19,505 nt of DNA, taken from JAAYHC01 sp964483175 (GTDB taxonomy: Bacteria > Bacillota > UBA5301). The notes below the pieces were generated by a model. It was not told where the DNA came from. It did not search any database and saw only the letters and a list, made by a program, of their open reading frames with translations. Of this stretch, positions 1 to 6,641 are shown in pieces. The stretch is from contig CAZAAT010000044.1 of assembly GCA_964483175.1 (NCBI GenBank), positions 1 to 19,505 of the forward strand, written 5' to 3'. The translations under genes and the position numbers were made by a program. Position 1 is the first letter of the stretch, and the number at the start of each line of letters is the position of its first letter.

Positions 1-660
1 CAGATTACCACAGATATTGGCTGCCGCCATTGGTAATGCCACCGTCCAAGAGATATTCCCGGTAAAGCCGAAAGCCACGATAGCCGCAAAATTACTGGCG
101 AGATTAGATAGTTTTGCGTTAGCAGTACCCTGCACGAAATTGAACCCCATGAAAAAGACGAATGAGAAGGCCAAGAAAGTACCGGTTCCCGGACCGAAGA
201 AACCATCGTAAAACCCGATAGCGGTACCAATAGCCAAGGCTTTGAGGGTGGTTGCCGGTGTGCGGCTGGCAACAAAATGGCTGTCACGACCGAAGTCGCG
301 CCGAGCAAAGGTGATTATCGCTACGATAACGATCAGCGGTAAAATAATAACCATCAACTTCTCGGGGGGAACCTTTAATACCGCCCTAGCCCCAGCATAT
401 GAACCTATCAGTGAACCAACCGCACTGATAACTGCGATCGGCAGATACATATGACCACTCTTTAGATAACGCCAAGTGCTAAAAAGCGTGCCAGAAAAAC
501 TCTGTACTTTGTTGGTTCCTAAAGCCAAATGCGGTGGCACCCCGCAAGCAAACAGCAACGGCAAAGAGATCAACCCGCCGCCGCCAGCCATCGAATCAAC
601 TAAACCGGCAAAAAAAGCTCCAGCTACTAAAGCTGTCATGACACTTAAACCAAGCTCCAC
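1..660 (-). CDS. TauE/SafE-family membrane exporter (3' end outside window)
   Basis: Reading the minus strand from 660 leftward gives an open frame of 220 codons that leaves the window. The protein is very hydrophobic, with several membrane segments. It carries the repeated signatures of the TauE/SafE (former DUF81) family: an early AGLVDSMAGGGGLISLP segment followed by LGTNKVQS, and in the second half GFYDGFFGPGTGTFL followed by NAKLSNLASN. Family members move sulfite, sulfoacetate or other organosulfur anions across the cytoplasmic membrane; the substrate here cannot be told. I chose GTG at 660 because a GAGGG stands 4 bases upstream and an in-frame stop lies just before it; ATG at 639 is the alternative but would cut into the first helix. 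About 30-40 C-terminal residues are missing compared with usual family length. It is divergent from the crystallin-domain gene. Confidence 0.9.
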   Translation of the reverse strand, partial: MELGLSVMTALVAGAFFAGLVDSMAGGGGLISLPLLFACGVPPHLALGTNKVQSFSGTLFSTWRYLKSGHMYLPIAVISAVGSLIGSYAGARAVLKVPPEKLMVIILPLIVIVAIITFARRDFGRDSHFVASRTPATTLKALAIGTAIGFYDGFFGPGTGTFLAFSFVFFMGFNFVQGTANAKLSNLASNFAAIVAFGFTGNISWTVALPMAAANICGNL

Positions 661-792
661 GTACCCTCAGCCAACTTTCATGAAAAATAATACATGATGC
701 TTCTACGCGCACACCCTTCTAACCTGTCCCAATATACTAGTACCGAGAGACATTGTAATCTCAGTCTGAAATAATAGGAGGGTGGAACAAAT

Positions 793-1578
793 ATGGCCAC
801 TGTAAGGTTAATTGTAAACCTCTTTGATGATATAAACTTCGCAGGTCCATTTCGGACCCTCGTTTCCGACCTTAATGACTTCCGGCTCATCGAGTTTAAT
901 GATCGTACCTCTTCGGTGCAAGTAATCCAAGGTCCGAATTTTCAACCCGGAGATGCCGCAAGGCTATTTAGCAACGTCAACTTTGGTGGGACATCGATTA
1001 CCTTGGCCCCAGGAAACTATCCGGATTTACGCCTATTTAACTTCAACGACCTAGCCTCTTCGCTGCGCATTGTCGGGACCACACCACCCCCGGACAATAT
1101 CGTCGCCGAAGATTTCCAGCGCGAAACCTTGCAATTCAATCTACGGGTTATTCCGCCGGTGGGTGCTACTCTGGTCTCGGTAAACCAGAACCGGATTCTT
1201 AATCCGACCTGTTCTGGTAGTTTTGTTGGTGATACCGGGGTCATCGTCAACGGTTCGTTCATCGACGAGCTCACGGTGACAATCAACCAAGGCGGCATGA
1301 ATCGGCAAGCGGTCGGGCAAGCAACCATCACCTTTAGCAAACAAATCAACTTCCCTGAGATTGCCGGTTTGAACAAGAATAACTTGCGAATCAACTGTAC
1401 AATCAGCAATATTTCTCAGAACTTCACCGTGGCTGGAAATATCGTCACCAAGACCGTACAGTTTGACCTCAGAACTCAAGTTATCCGCTTGTTAACAAGC
1501 AGCGGAATGGAAACAGCCGAAGTGTTAGCAGACGAGCTTGAGCCCCAAATAAACGAGCATATCATTGAGGTTGAGTAA
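793..1578 (+). CDS. beta/gamma-crystallin domain protein with SPOCS-like C-terminal domain
   Basis: A 261-residue protein with a strong AGGAGG 5' of the ATG and no signal peptide or membrane segment. Residues 4-95 contain two consecutive Greek-key motifs: LFDDINFAG then NDRTSS, and LFSNVNFGG then NDLASS. The paired N/D-N/D-x-x-S/T-S motifs are the calcium-binding signature of microbial beta/gamma-crystallins, so this half probably binds Ca2+. A proline-rich linker (TTPPPDN) follows. Residues about 110-240 alternate beta strands in the order seen in SPOCS/DUF3794 domains (a V-x-V-N-G-S strand, then an F-x-x-x-I-x-F-P-E element, then two closing strands); this second assignment is by pattern and moderate. 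SPOCS domains in Bacillota occur in spore-coat and cortex-assembly proteins such as SipL and SpoVID, so a spore or envelope structural role is possible but not shown. The C-terminus is acidic. The gene is monocistronic and ends at a terminator. I see no clean sigma-A promoter upstream. Confidence 0.85.
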   Translation: MATVRLIVNLFDDINFAGPFRTLVSDLNDFRLIEFNDRTSSVQVIQGPNFQPGDAARLFSNVNFGGTSITLAPGNYPDLRLFNFNDLASSLRIVGTTPPPDNIVAEDFQRETLQFNLRVIPPVGATLVSVNQNRILNPTCSGSFVGDTGVIVNGSFIDELTVTINQGGMNRQAVGQATITFSKQINFPEIAGLNKNNLRINCTISNISQNFTVAGNIVTKTVQFDLRTQVIRLLTSSGMETAEVLADELEPQINEHIIEVE

Positions 1579-1583
1579 ACAAG

Positions 1584-1620
1584 AGCCCCTCGCACTCACC
1601 AAGCGAGGGGCTGCTTTAAT
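1584..1620. terminator. bidirectional intrinsic terminator
   Basis: AGCCCCTCGC at 1584-1593 pairs perfectly with GCGAGGGGCT at 1603-1612 across a 9-base loop, followed on the plus strand by a short T-containing stretch. It lies in the 50 bp between two convergent stop codons (1578 and 1629), so it can serve both genes. The T-tract is weak on both sides. Confidence 0.8.
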
Positions 1621-1628
1621 CTGCCTTG

Positions 1629-2159
1629 TTAAAAACGAGGTAACTTCTCTGGTGGTGGGTACTCTTGATCAAACAATTCTACAGTAGCTCGGATAATCTT
1701 CTGGTCCTCAAAAGGTCGATCTTGATAATCCCGCTCAACTTCGACAATCTGGTCAGCAAACTCCATCCCCTCAATCACTTTGCCGAAAGCCGCATATTGC
1801 CCATCTAAGTGAGGGGCGTCTGCGACCATAATAAAAAACTGCGAGCCGGCGGAGTTAGGCGCCATACTTCGCGCCATCGAAATCACACCGCGGGTATGCT
1901 TCAGATCGTTCTGTGGAAAGCCGTTGTCGGCAAACTCACCAACAATGGCATAACCGGGCCCGCCCGTTCCTCTGCCAAGGGGATCGCCGCCCTGAATCAT
2001 GAACCCGGGTATCACTCGATGAAAGATTAAACCATCGTAAAAACCGCTATTAACCAGAGAAATAAAGTTGTTAACCGTATTAGGTGCCTTATCCGGATAA
2101 AGCTCGATCCTAATTGTCCCAACAGCCAGCTCCATTGTTACTATAGGGTTTGTACTCAT
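1629..2159 (-). CDS. cyclophilin-type peptidyl-prolyl cis-trans isomerase
   Basis: A 176-residue single-domain cyclophilin that catalyses cis-trans isomerisation of X-Pro bonds. The fold signatures are in order: APNTVNNFISLV, the catalytic FHRVIPGFMIQGGDP with its active-site Arg, the substrate-binding ISMARS...NSAGSQFFI, and HLDGQYAAFGKVIEGM. There is no signal peptide, so it is likely cytoplasmic. I chose the ATG at 2159 over an in-frame start 13 codons upstream because GGAGG stands 7 bases before it and conserved sequence begins there. Its ATG overlaps the stop of the upstream 405-residue gene (ATGA), so the two are translationally coupled. The C-terminus has a short YPPPEKLPRF extension. 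Confidence 0.93.
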   Translation of the reverse strand: MSTNPIVTMELAVGTIRIELYPDKAPNTVNNFISLVNSGFYDGLIFHRVIPGFMIQGGDPLGRGTGGPGYAIVGEFADNGFPQNDLKHTRGVISMARSMAPNSAGSQFFIMVADAPHLDGQYAAFGKVIEGMEFADQIVEVERDYQDRPFEDQKIIRATVELFDQEYPPPEKLPRF

Positions 2160-3373
2160 CGAAAAACCTCCAAACCGACTTTTTTTAGCGGCAACCAAAA
2201 AACACGCCGCACCGATATCTCCTGGGTATTTTTATCTTTGCCCTGCCCATACAGCAAAGTCTCAGAACTTTTCCAACCTTGAGGCCCAAAATTACGCGAG
2301 ACACTCTTCTCCACCAGGGCCTCCTGGTTTTCCTCTAAGTCAAACAGGACGACCCCGACGCTTTGTATACCGTGCGAGTGAGAGTAGTAATACTCCTGCA
2401 CTGCTAAGTACCGTCCATCAGGCGACCAGTGAGCCTGCCCTCCAAACAGTCTTTCCTTAAAGAAATGGGAAGATTCGATAAACAGGCGGTACAAGCGATT
2501 GCCCAAGCGATCCTCTCCCGCCAAGATCAGGGTCGCTTGCCGGCCAGCCTCGGAACGGGTTACCAGATCGGCGCGATTATGTCCGCCACCAAGCGCTCGG
2601 CGCAACTCAATAATCTTACCGGTGGCAGAGGCTAATTTGCACAAAAACCCAGACCAGGAATAACCGATGATCTCCCCATCAATAAGCTCTACTTTTAAGA
2701 AGCTATCCGGCACCCCTTTGGCAGTCGGTAGTTCTCCCCGCCACGTAATCTCACCGGTGTAATCTAGGCTCACAAGGTTATATAATCTCTTTTGCACAAC
2801 CGCCTCATTGGACAAGAGAACGACTATAGACTGGTGCAGCTCGTCAAGGATGGCATCCGCGATCCAGTGCCGAAAACGCACATGCCTAACTTGACCATGT
2901 ATGTAAAAGATCAGGGTATCAGCAACGACAAAAATGCTGGTATCAGCGGTAGTAAAGCGCAGAGACAGGTTCTTGACGAGAGCCTGAGTTTTATCGGCTA
3001 GGCCTGAACGCCCCACGGCAAAAGTGACCTTGTTATCTCCGCTATCGCTCGAATAAGATAGCTCAGCAAATCGAGCACCGGGAGAAAGTAAACTAAATTT
3101 CTTTGACGGGAGCAAGTGAAAATGCTTAATTTTCCACCACGGGACGGAAACTATTTCGTCCAAGGTAAACAAATTAAAGGCAAATAGTAGCAAGCGGTGG
3201 GATGTTAGAGCCAACAATGCTGATCTGGGAAACAATCGACCCGCTACCGTAGCAAAGTCCAGAAACAGCAAATCCTCATTCGCCACCAAGCGTCGCTCTA
3301 ATAGTTGCCGTAATTCAGTAGTAATACCCTTCTTATTTTTTGCTGTAAATGTTAGTATACCATCGGTTTTCAA
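2156..3373 (-). CDS. hypothetical protein: PH-like domain plus beta-propeller-like repeats
   Basis: A 405-residue protein that I do not recognise as a named family. Residues about 20-130 look like a bacterial PH-like domain: an LTSHRLLLF strand followed by IVSVPWWKIKHFHLL, the usual order in YokE/bPH-type domains. Residues about 165-400 consist of short beta-rich repeats resembling propeller blades: NLVSLDYTGEITWRGELP is PQQ-like, VELIDGEIIGYSWSG comes next, and AHWSPDGRYLAVQEYYYS is TolB/WD40-like. There is no signal peptide or clear membrane helix, which is unusual for TolB-type repeats. The start is TTG at 3373, with AAGGGGG 7 bases upstream; no ATG is available in frame nearby. The gene is coupled by a 4-base overlap to the downstream cyclophilin, suggesting joint expression. 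Function unknown; a scaffold or sensor role would be a guess. Confidence 0.75.
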   Translation of the reverse strand: MKTDGILTFTAKNKKGITTELRQLLERRLVANEDLLFLDFATVAGRLFPRSALLALTSHRLLLFAFNLFTLDEIVSVPWWKIKHFHLLPSKKFSLLSPGARFAELSYSSDSGDNKVTFAVGRSGLADKTQALVKNLSLRFTTADTSIFVVADTLIFYIHGQVRHVRFRHWIADAILDELHQSIVVLLSNEAVVQKRLYNLVSLDYTGEITWRGELPTAKGVPDSFLKVELIDGEIIGYSWSGFLCKLASATGKIIELRRALGGGHNRADLVTRSEAGRQATLILAGEDRLGNRLYRLFIESSHFFKERLFGGQAHWSPDGRYLAVQEYYYSHSHGIQSVGVVLFDLEENQEALVEKSVSRNFGPQGWKSSETLLYGQGKDKNTQEISVRRVFWLPLKKVGLEVFR

Positions 3374-3400
3374 GCTCGATCCCCCTTTTGAGTACTTCCG

Positions 3401-3430
3401 TTAGATCGAATAAATTCCTGCTCGATCAAA
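3401..3430. promoter_or_regulatory. inverted repeat, possible operator between divergent genes
   Basis: TTAGATCGA at 3401-3409 and TCGATCAAA at 3422-3430 form an inverted repeat with one mismatch per arm and a 12-base gap. It ends 5 bases before the -35 element of the zinc-ribbon gene and lies upstream of the minus-strand TTG start. A third copy of TCGATC sits at 3376-3381, just upstream of the minus gene's start codon. This spacing fits a dimeric regulator; no regulator gene is nearby. Confidence 0.35.
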
Positions 3431-3435
3431 ATTTC

Positions 3436-3463
3436 TTGTAATTTCCGCTTTTCGTGATATTAT
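3436..3463 (+). promoter_or_regulatory. sigma-A-like promoter of the zinc-ribbon gene
   Basis: TTGTAA (3436-3441), a 16-base spacer and TATTAT (3458-3463) match the -35 and -10 consensus at 4/6 and 5/6. The predicted start is about 45 bases ahead of the GTG at 3516. Confidence 0.5.
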
Positions 3464-3515
3464 TAGGTTATAGTCTTAGCAGAGACGATCTGCTCATTTT
3501 AAGGAGGTTACCCGA

Positions 3516-3803
3516 GTGTACCAAGACAAAACACTGGTCTGCAGGGACTGCGGTTCTGAATTCACCTTCACTGCAGGCGAACAAGAGTTCTATGCAGCCA
3601 AAGGATTTGAGAATGAACCGACCCGATGCCCTGAGTGCCGTGCGGCACGTAAGGCCAGCAGAAACAATGGCCCAGGCGGCGCAAAATCCAGAAAGTTATA
3701 TGATGCCGTTTGTGCCGAATGTGGGGTAGAGACCCAAGTTCCTTTTGAGCCTACTGCCGGTAGGCCAGTCTATTGCCGGGATTGCTTTTCTAACAACCGG
3801 TAA
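3516..3803 (+). CDS. small double zinc-ribbon protein (CxxC...CxxC)
   Basis: A 95-residue protein with two zinc-ribbon-like units. The first has CRDCG at residues 9-13 and CPECRAARK at 38-46; the second has CAECG at 66-70 and CRDCF at 87-91. The spacing CxxC-x(25)-CxxC, with FTFTAGEQEFYAAKGF between the knuckles, matches the widespread Bacillota probable zinc-ribbon family (zf_Tbcl / CxxC-x17-CxxC type). The biochemical role of that family is unknown; nucleic-acid or protein binding is usually supposed. The start is GTG with AAGGAGG 8 bases upstream. It is monocistronic, with its own promoter and terminator, which suggests good expression. Confidence 0.9.
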   Translation: MYQDKTLVCRDCGSEFTFTAGEQEFYAAKGFENEPTRCPECRAARKASRNNGPGGAKSRKLYDAVCAECGVETQVPFEPTAGRPVYCRDCFSNNR

Positions 3804-3833
3804 AGATTAATTAAACTGAAAATATGCCTTTCC

Positions 3834-3860
3834 GACGGAGCCCAGCTCCGTCTTTTTTTA
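3834..3860 (+). terminator. intrinsic terminator
   Basis: GACGGAGC (3834-3841) pairs perfectly with GCTCCGTC (3845-3852) over a CCA loop and is followed by seven T residues. It ends the zinc-ribbon transcription unit. Confidence 0.93.
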
Positions 3861-3932
3861 TCTAGCGCTAAATCAAGGAAAAGAGCGGGCTAACGCCGAA
3901 TTGAAATGCATACATATTCTTGAGGTGATATC

Positions 3933-4793
3933 ATGGTCAAGCCGTCACGGATCATTACGGAAAGTACCTCCGACCTCCCGGCCGAATTAATTCAAGAATA
4001 CAATATCTCGGTAATACCAATGTCTCTTGAGATTGAGGGGGAGACATTTATTGATGGGGTCACCATTACTCCAGACGAGTTGTATCAGCGCATGCGGACC
4101 GAAAAAATCAGTCCGAAGACCGCTCAAGTTACCCCAGTACAGTATATTGAACGCTTCAACCAAGTTCGTCAAGAGGGGGCAACCCCAGTATATATCGGTT
4201 TTTCGAGCAAACTCAGCGGCTCTTTTCAGAGTTCAGTGGTCGCGGCTAGTGAATTTCCTGCCGACGAAGTTTTTGTTCTCGACACGAAGGCTGCGAGTTT
4301 GGGGGAAGGCTTACTTGTCCTCGAAGCCGCTAAAATGGCGAAAAACGGACTTGCTCCTGCTGAAATCATCGAACAGGTTGCCGATAAAGCCAAGAGCATC
4401 GAGCACTTGGTAATCGTCGATACTCTGGAGTATCTCGCCAGAGGCGGTCGGATCAGTACTACCAAGGCCTTTCTCGGCAACGTACTTAACTTAAAGCCAT
4501 TAATTCATGTCGTGGATGGAGCGCTGATTCCCTTTGAAAATGCACGGACCCGAAAAAAAGGTCTAAAACGACTGGTAGAATTGATGCAAGAGCGTGGTTA
4601 TGATTTAGCAGACCAGATTGTGGGGATTAGCCACGCCGACAACTTGGAAACTGCCGAAGAATTAAAACAGATGATTACAGATCAGTTTGGTACGAATGAT
4701 TTTATCATTTCGTCGATTGGGGCAACCATCGGAGCCCATACCGGACCTGGTACTGTAGCCCTCTTCTTCTACGGGTCTACAAAAAACAGTTAA
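3933..4793 (+). CDS. DegV family fatty-acid-binding protein
   Basis: A 286-residue DegV (FakB-like) protein, normal length for the family. Members bind a single long-chain fatty acid; FakB proteins present it to the FakA kinase for phosphorylation. Visible signatures are the N-terminal TESTSDLP, the IDGVTIT segment, the SSKLSGSFQSS motif with its head-group-binding serines, the LEYLARGGRIS segment and the C-terminal GATIGAHTGPGTVAL. No FakA (DAK-domain) gene is in the window, as is common for the several DegV copies in one genome. The ATG is preceded by GAGGTGA at a good distance. It is transcribed alone and overlaps the stop codon of the convergent acetyltransferase by 4 bases. Confidence 0.93.
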   Translation: MVKPSRIITESTSDLPAELIQEYNISVIPMSLEIEGETFIDGVTITPDELYQRMRTEKISPKTAQVTPVQYIERFNQVRQEGATPVYIGFSSKLSGSFQSSVVAASEFPADEVFVLDTKAASLGEGLLVLEAAKMAKNGLAPAEIIEQVADKAKSIEHLVIVDTLEYLARGGRISTTKAFLGNVLNLKPLIHVVDGALIPFENARTRKKGLKRLVELMQERGYDLADQIVGISHADNLETAEELKQMITDQFGTNDFIISSIGATIGAHTGPGTVALFFYGSTKNS

Positions 4794-5593
4794 TCTTTCT
4801 TCGCGGTTGCCATTTGCCAAAAACCGATATCCTCAAAACCTAAGCGGTGATAGAGGATTCCGGCATCAGGGTTCTCATAGAAAAGACATAAGCTCTTGCC
4901 CTCGCCGAGCAAGTCTTGACATAATTTGTATAGGCACGCGGTAGCCATGCCCCTGCGCCGATATTTTGGGGCCGTGGCTACCCCGACGATCATCGCTGCA
5001 GACTCGTACTCGGCGGTGGTTTGGGCTGTCGCCGCAATCTCGTTATCAACCTCAATAAAGTAAGCACGCCCTGCACCCTGAGTAATCCCTTGTTGCAGCA
5101 TCTTGCGCACCACCGTTTTTGACTCCGAAAAAATCTTTGACCTGAGCAGCGCTATCCGGCCCAAGTCCTCAAAGGTGGCCACATTGACCTGCCATTTGGC
5201 CGCCTTAATCGGCAATTGCTTCAACTCCAATCTTTTAAGCCGCGAAAAATGCATCACTTTTCCGCTATCGAGGCAATCCAGATGTGGCAGAATTCTGCTG
5301 ACAACCTCGCGTTTCCCAGAGAGAGATCGCATGGACTCCGCCCGCTCGTGCACAAAAGCAGCTACCTCCTGCTCAACAAAGCTATCTCGAGCATAAACGA
5401 CATAGGAGCCAAAATAGCGCAGAATCACTGCTAAAATCGTGCCATCGTCACCAACTTGAGCCCAGAGGTCGAGGAACTCACAATCTAAGCCATGAGTGGC
5501 CAGATCACCGAGGATAAACAGGTTAAATTCAGGTTCTTGGTTTAAATATCTTTCGACCTTTTTTCTTTCCCGGGGCCCAATTTTCACGATCAT
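4790..5593 (-). CDS. GNAT-family N-acetyltransferase
   Basis: A 267-residue protein with a C-terminal GNAT fold (residues about 130-267). The acetyl-CoA pyrophosphate-binding loop is GVATAPKYRRRGMATA (the Q/R-x-x-G-x-A pattern), followed by FYENPDAGILYHRLGF, typical of the FR47-like subgroup. Residues 1-120 form a separate, less conserved alpha/beta domain (PEFNLFILGDLATHG), so this is a two-domain GNAT with a degenerate first half. The acceptor cannot be predicted. I chose ATG at 5593 because AGGTGGG lies upstream; a TTG 11 codons earlier has no ribosome binding site. It is convergent with degV and divergent from the kinase. Confidence 0.85.
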   Translation of the reverse strand: MIVKIGPRERKKVERYLNQEPEFNLFILGDLATHGLDCEFLDLWAQVGDDGTILAVILRYFGSYVVYARDSFVEQEVAAFVHERAESMRSLSGKREVVSRILPHLDCLDSGKVMHFSRLKRLELKQLPIKAAKWQVNVATFEDLGRIALLRSKIFSESKTVVRKMLQQGITQGAGRAYFIEVDNEIAATAQTTAEYESAAMIVGVATAPKYRRRGMATACLYKLCQDLLGEGKSLCLFYENPDAGILYHRLGFEDIGFWQMATAKKD

Positions 5594-5761
5594 AGCCTCA
5601 ACCCACCTATTTTCATCCACTATCAACTATATTTCCAAAATATAACTTATACTCCTGTAACCCAGAAGGTAAATTAACCCAAAAAGCGAATAATATTAGC
5701 TAATCATGCCGGTTAACAATAAAATTCAACTCAGACCGGCCCTACACTGAGGAAGGTTTTT

Positions 5762-5884
5762 GTGGCTAACAATCTAATTTTTGGCGGTCGCCGAAAAATC
5801 CAGCTCTTCAAGGAGGAAATATCCATCCTCCCATTATCGCCCCTTCCTACAGGACCTGTGAGTTTACTCTGCCATGATCAATGA
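5762..5884 (+). other. short ORF that looks like the displaced N-terminus of the kinase
   Basis: GTG at 5762, with AGGAAGG 5 bases upstream, opens a 40-codon frame ending TGA at 5882-5884. The residues RRKIQLFKEEISILPL followed by TGPVSLL resemble the last strands of a PAS domain just before the usual DIT-x-x-K linker. That linker (INDITGQKALE) appears immediately afterwards but in the +1 frame, at the start of the kinase ORF. The kinase frame itself has a stop at 5859-5861, so the join must lie between about 5860 and 5881. Either one base is extra (mutation or assembly error), a +1 frameshift occurs, or this is a leader peptide coupled to the kinase by an 11-base overlap. Confidence 0.5.
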
Positions 5885-6641
5885 TATTACCGGCCAAAAG
5901 GCTCTCGAGAACTCAAAAGACGAATTTATCGGCACCATATCACATGAGCTGAAAAATCCGTTATGCGTAATTCGCAGTCTGACCCAAACTCTTGTGGTCT
6001 GTCTCCAAAACCGAAAGGCGGCCATTCGCGAATTGGGTTTAACTAGTTTTACGGCTGAGGCCTTAATCCCCGCCACAGAAACGGAATGTCTACAGAAAAC
6101 CTTAGCGGAAATTGACCGGATGACTAAAATCATCGACAAAATGGTTCAAATTACCCGGATCGATTCGGGTAATTTAGGTTTGCAGGTGTCCGCCTGTGAT
6201 CTGGCGATCATTACCAGAGAGGTTATCGCAGGCTTTCGGGAACTCACCCATGCTAACCGGATTCGGCTTGAATGTGAAGAGACTGGGCTCCGAGGGCTAA
6301 TTGACCCGGGTGCCTTTCACCAAATCACCACAAATCTCATCTCCAATGCGCTCAAATACTCTCCGCCAAACTCTACCGTTTTAGTCAAACTCTACCGCCA
6401 CCAGGAGTTCGTCTGCCTCTCCGTAACTGACCATGGTATTGGTATCTCCCTAGAAGAACAACGCACAATCTTCCACAAATTCTGCCGGACCTACTCCGCG
6501 ACCAAATTTGGTGCAGAAGGCTTAGGTTTGGGACTTTACATCACCAAAAAACTGGTTGAATTACACGGCGGGGTGATCAAACTAACCAGTCAACCCGGAT
6601 GTGGAAGCACCTTCGAAGCAAGCTTCCCAGCCGTCCGCTAG
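5874..6641 (+). CDS. sensor histidine kinase catalytic region (orphan, probably frameshifted at its N-terminus)
   Basis: 255 residues containing a HisKA dimerisation domain and a HATPase_c domain. The H-box is FIGTISHELKNPL near residues 18-30, with the phosphorylated His in SHELKNP. The N-box is NLISNALKYSP, the G1-box DHGIGIS, the F-box FHKFC and the G2-box GLGLGLYITKKLVELHGG, so all kinase motifs are intact. A 30-residue insertion separates the two HisKA helices. There is no membrane segment and only a remnant of a sensor domain. The ATG has no ribosome binding site, which fits either coupling to, or frameshift from, the ORF starting at 5762. No response regulator is nearby. Its C-terminus is canonical (GCGSTFEASFP) and overlaps the opposite yhaN-like gene by 60 bp. 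Confidence 0.85.
   Translation: MINDITGQKALENSKDEFIGTISHELKNPLCVIRSLTQTLVVCLQNRKAAIRELGLTSFTAEALIPATETECLQKTLAEIDRMTKIIDKMVQITRIDSGNLGLQVSACDLAIITREVIAGFRELTHANRIRLECEETGLRGLIDPGAFHQITTNLISNALKYSPPNSTVLVKLYRHQEFVCLSVTDHGIGISLEEQRTIFHKFCRTYSATKFGAEGLGLGLYITKKLVELHGGVIKLTSQPGCGSTFEASFPAVR

Noticed and set aside
710..738. TATACT at 733-738 as a promoter for the crystallin gene
   Set aside because: No -35-like element at the right distance; an alternative sigma factor is possible but I cannot support one.
1017..1479. Two minus-strand ORFs of 130 and 112 codons inside the crystallin gene
   Set aside because: Shadows of a well-supported gene; no domain pattern and no start signals.
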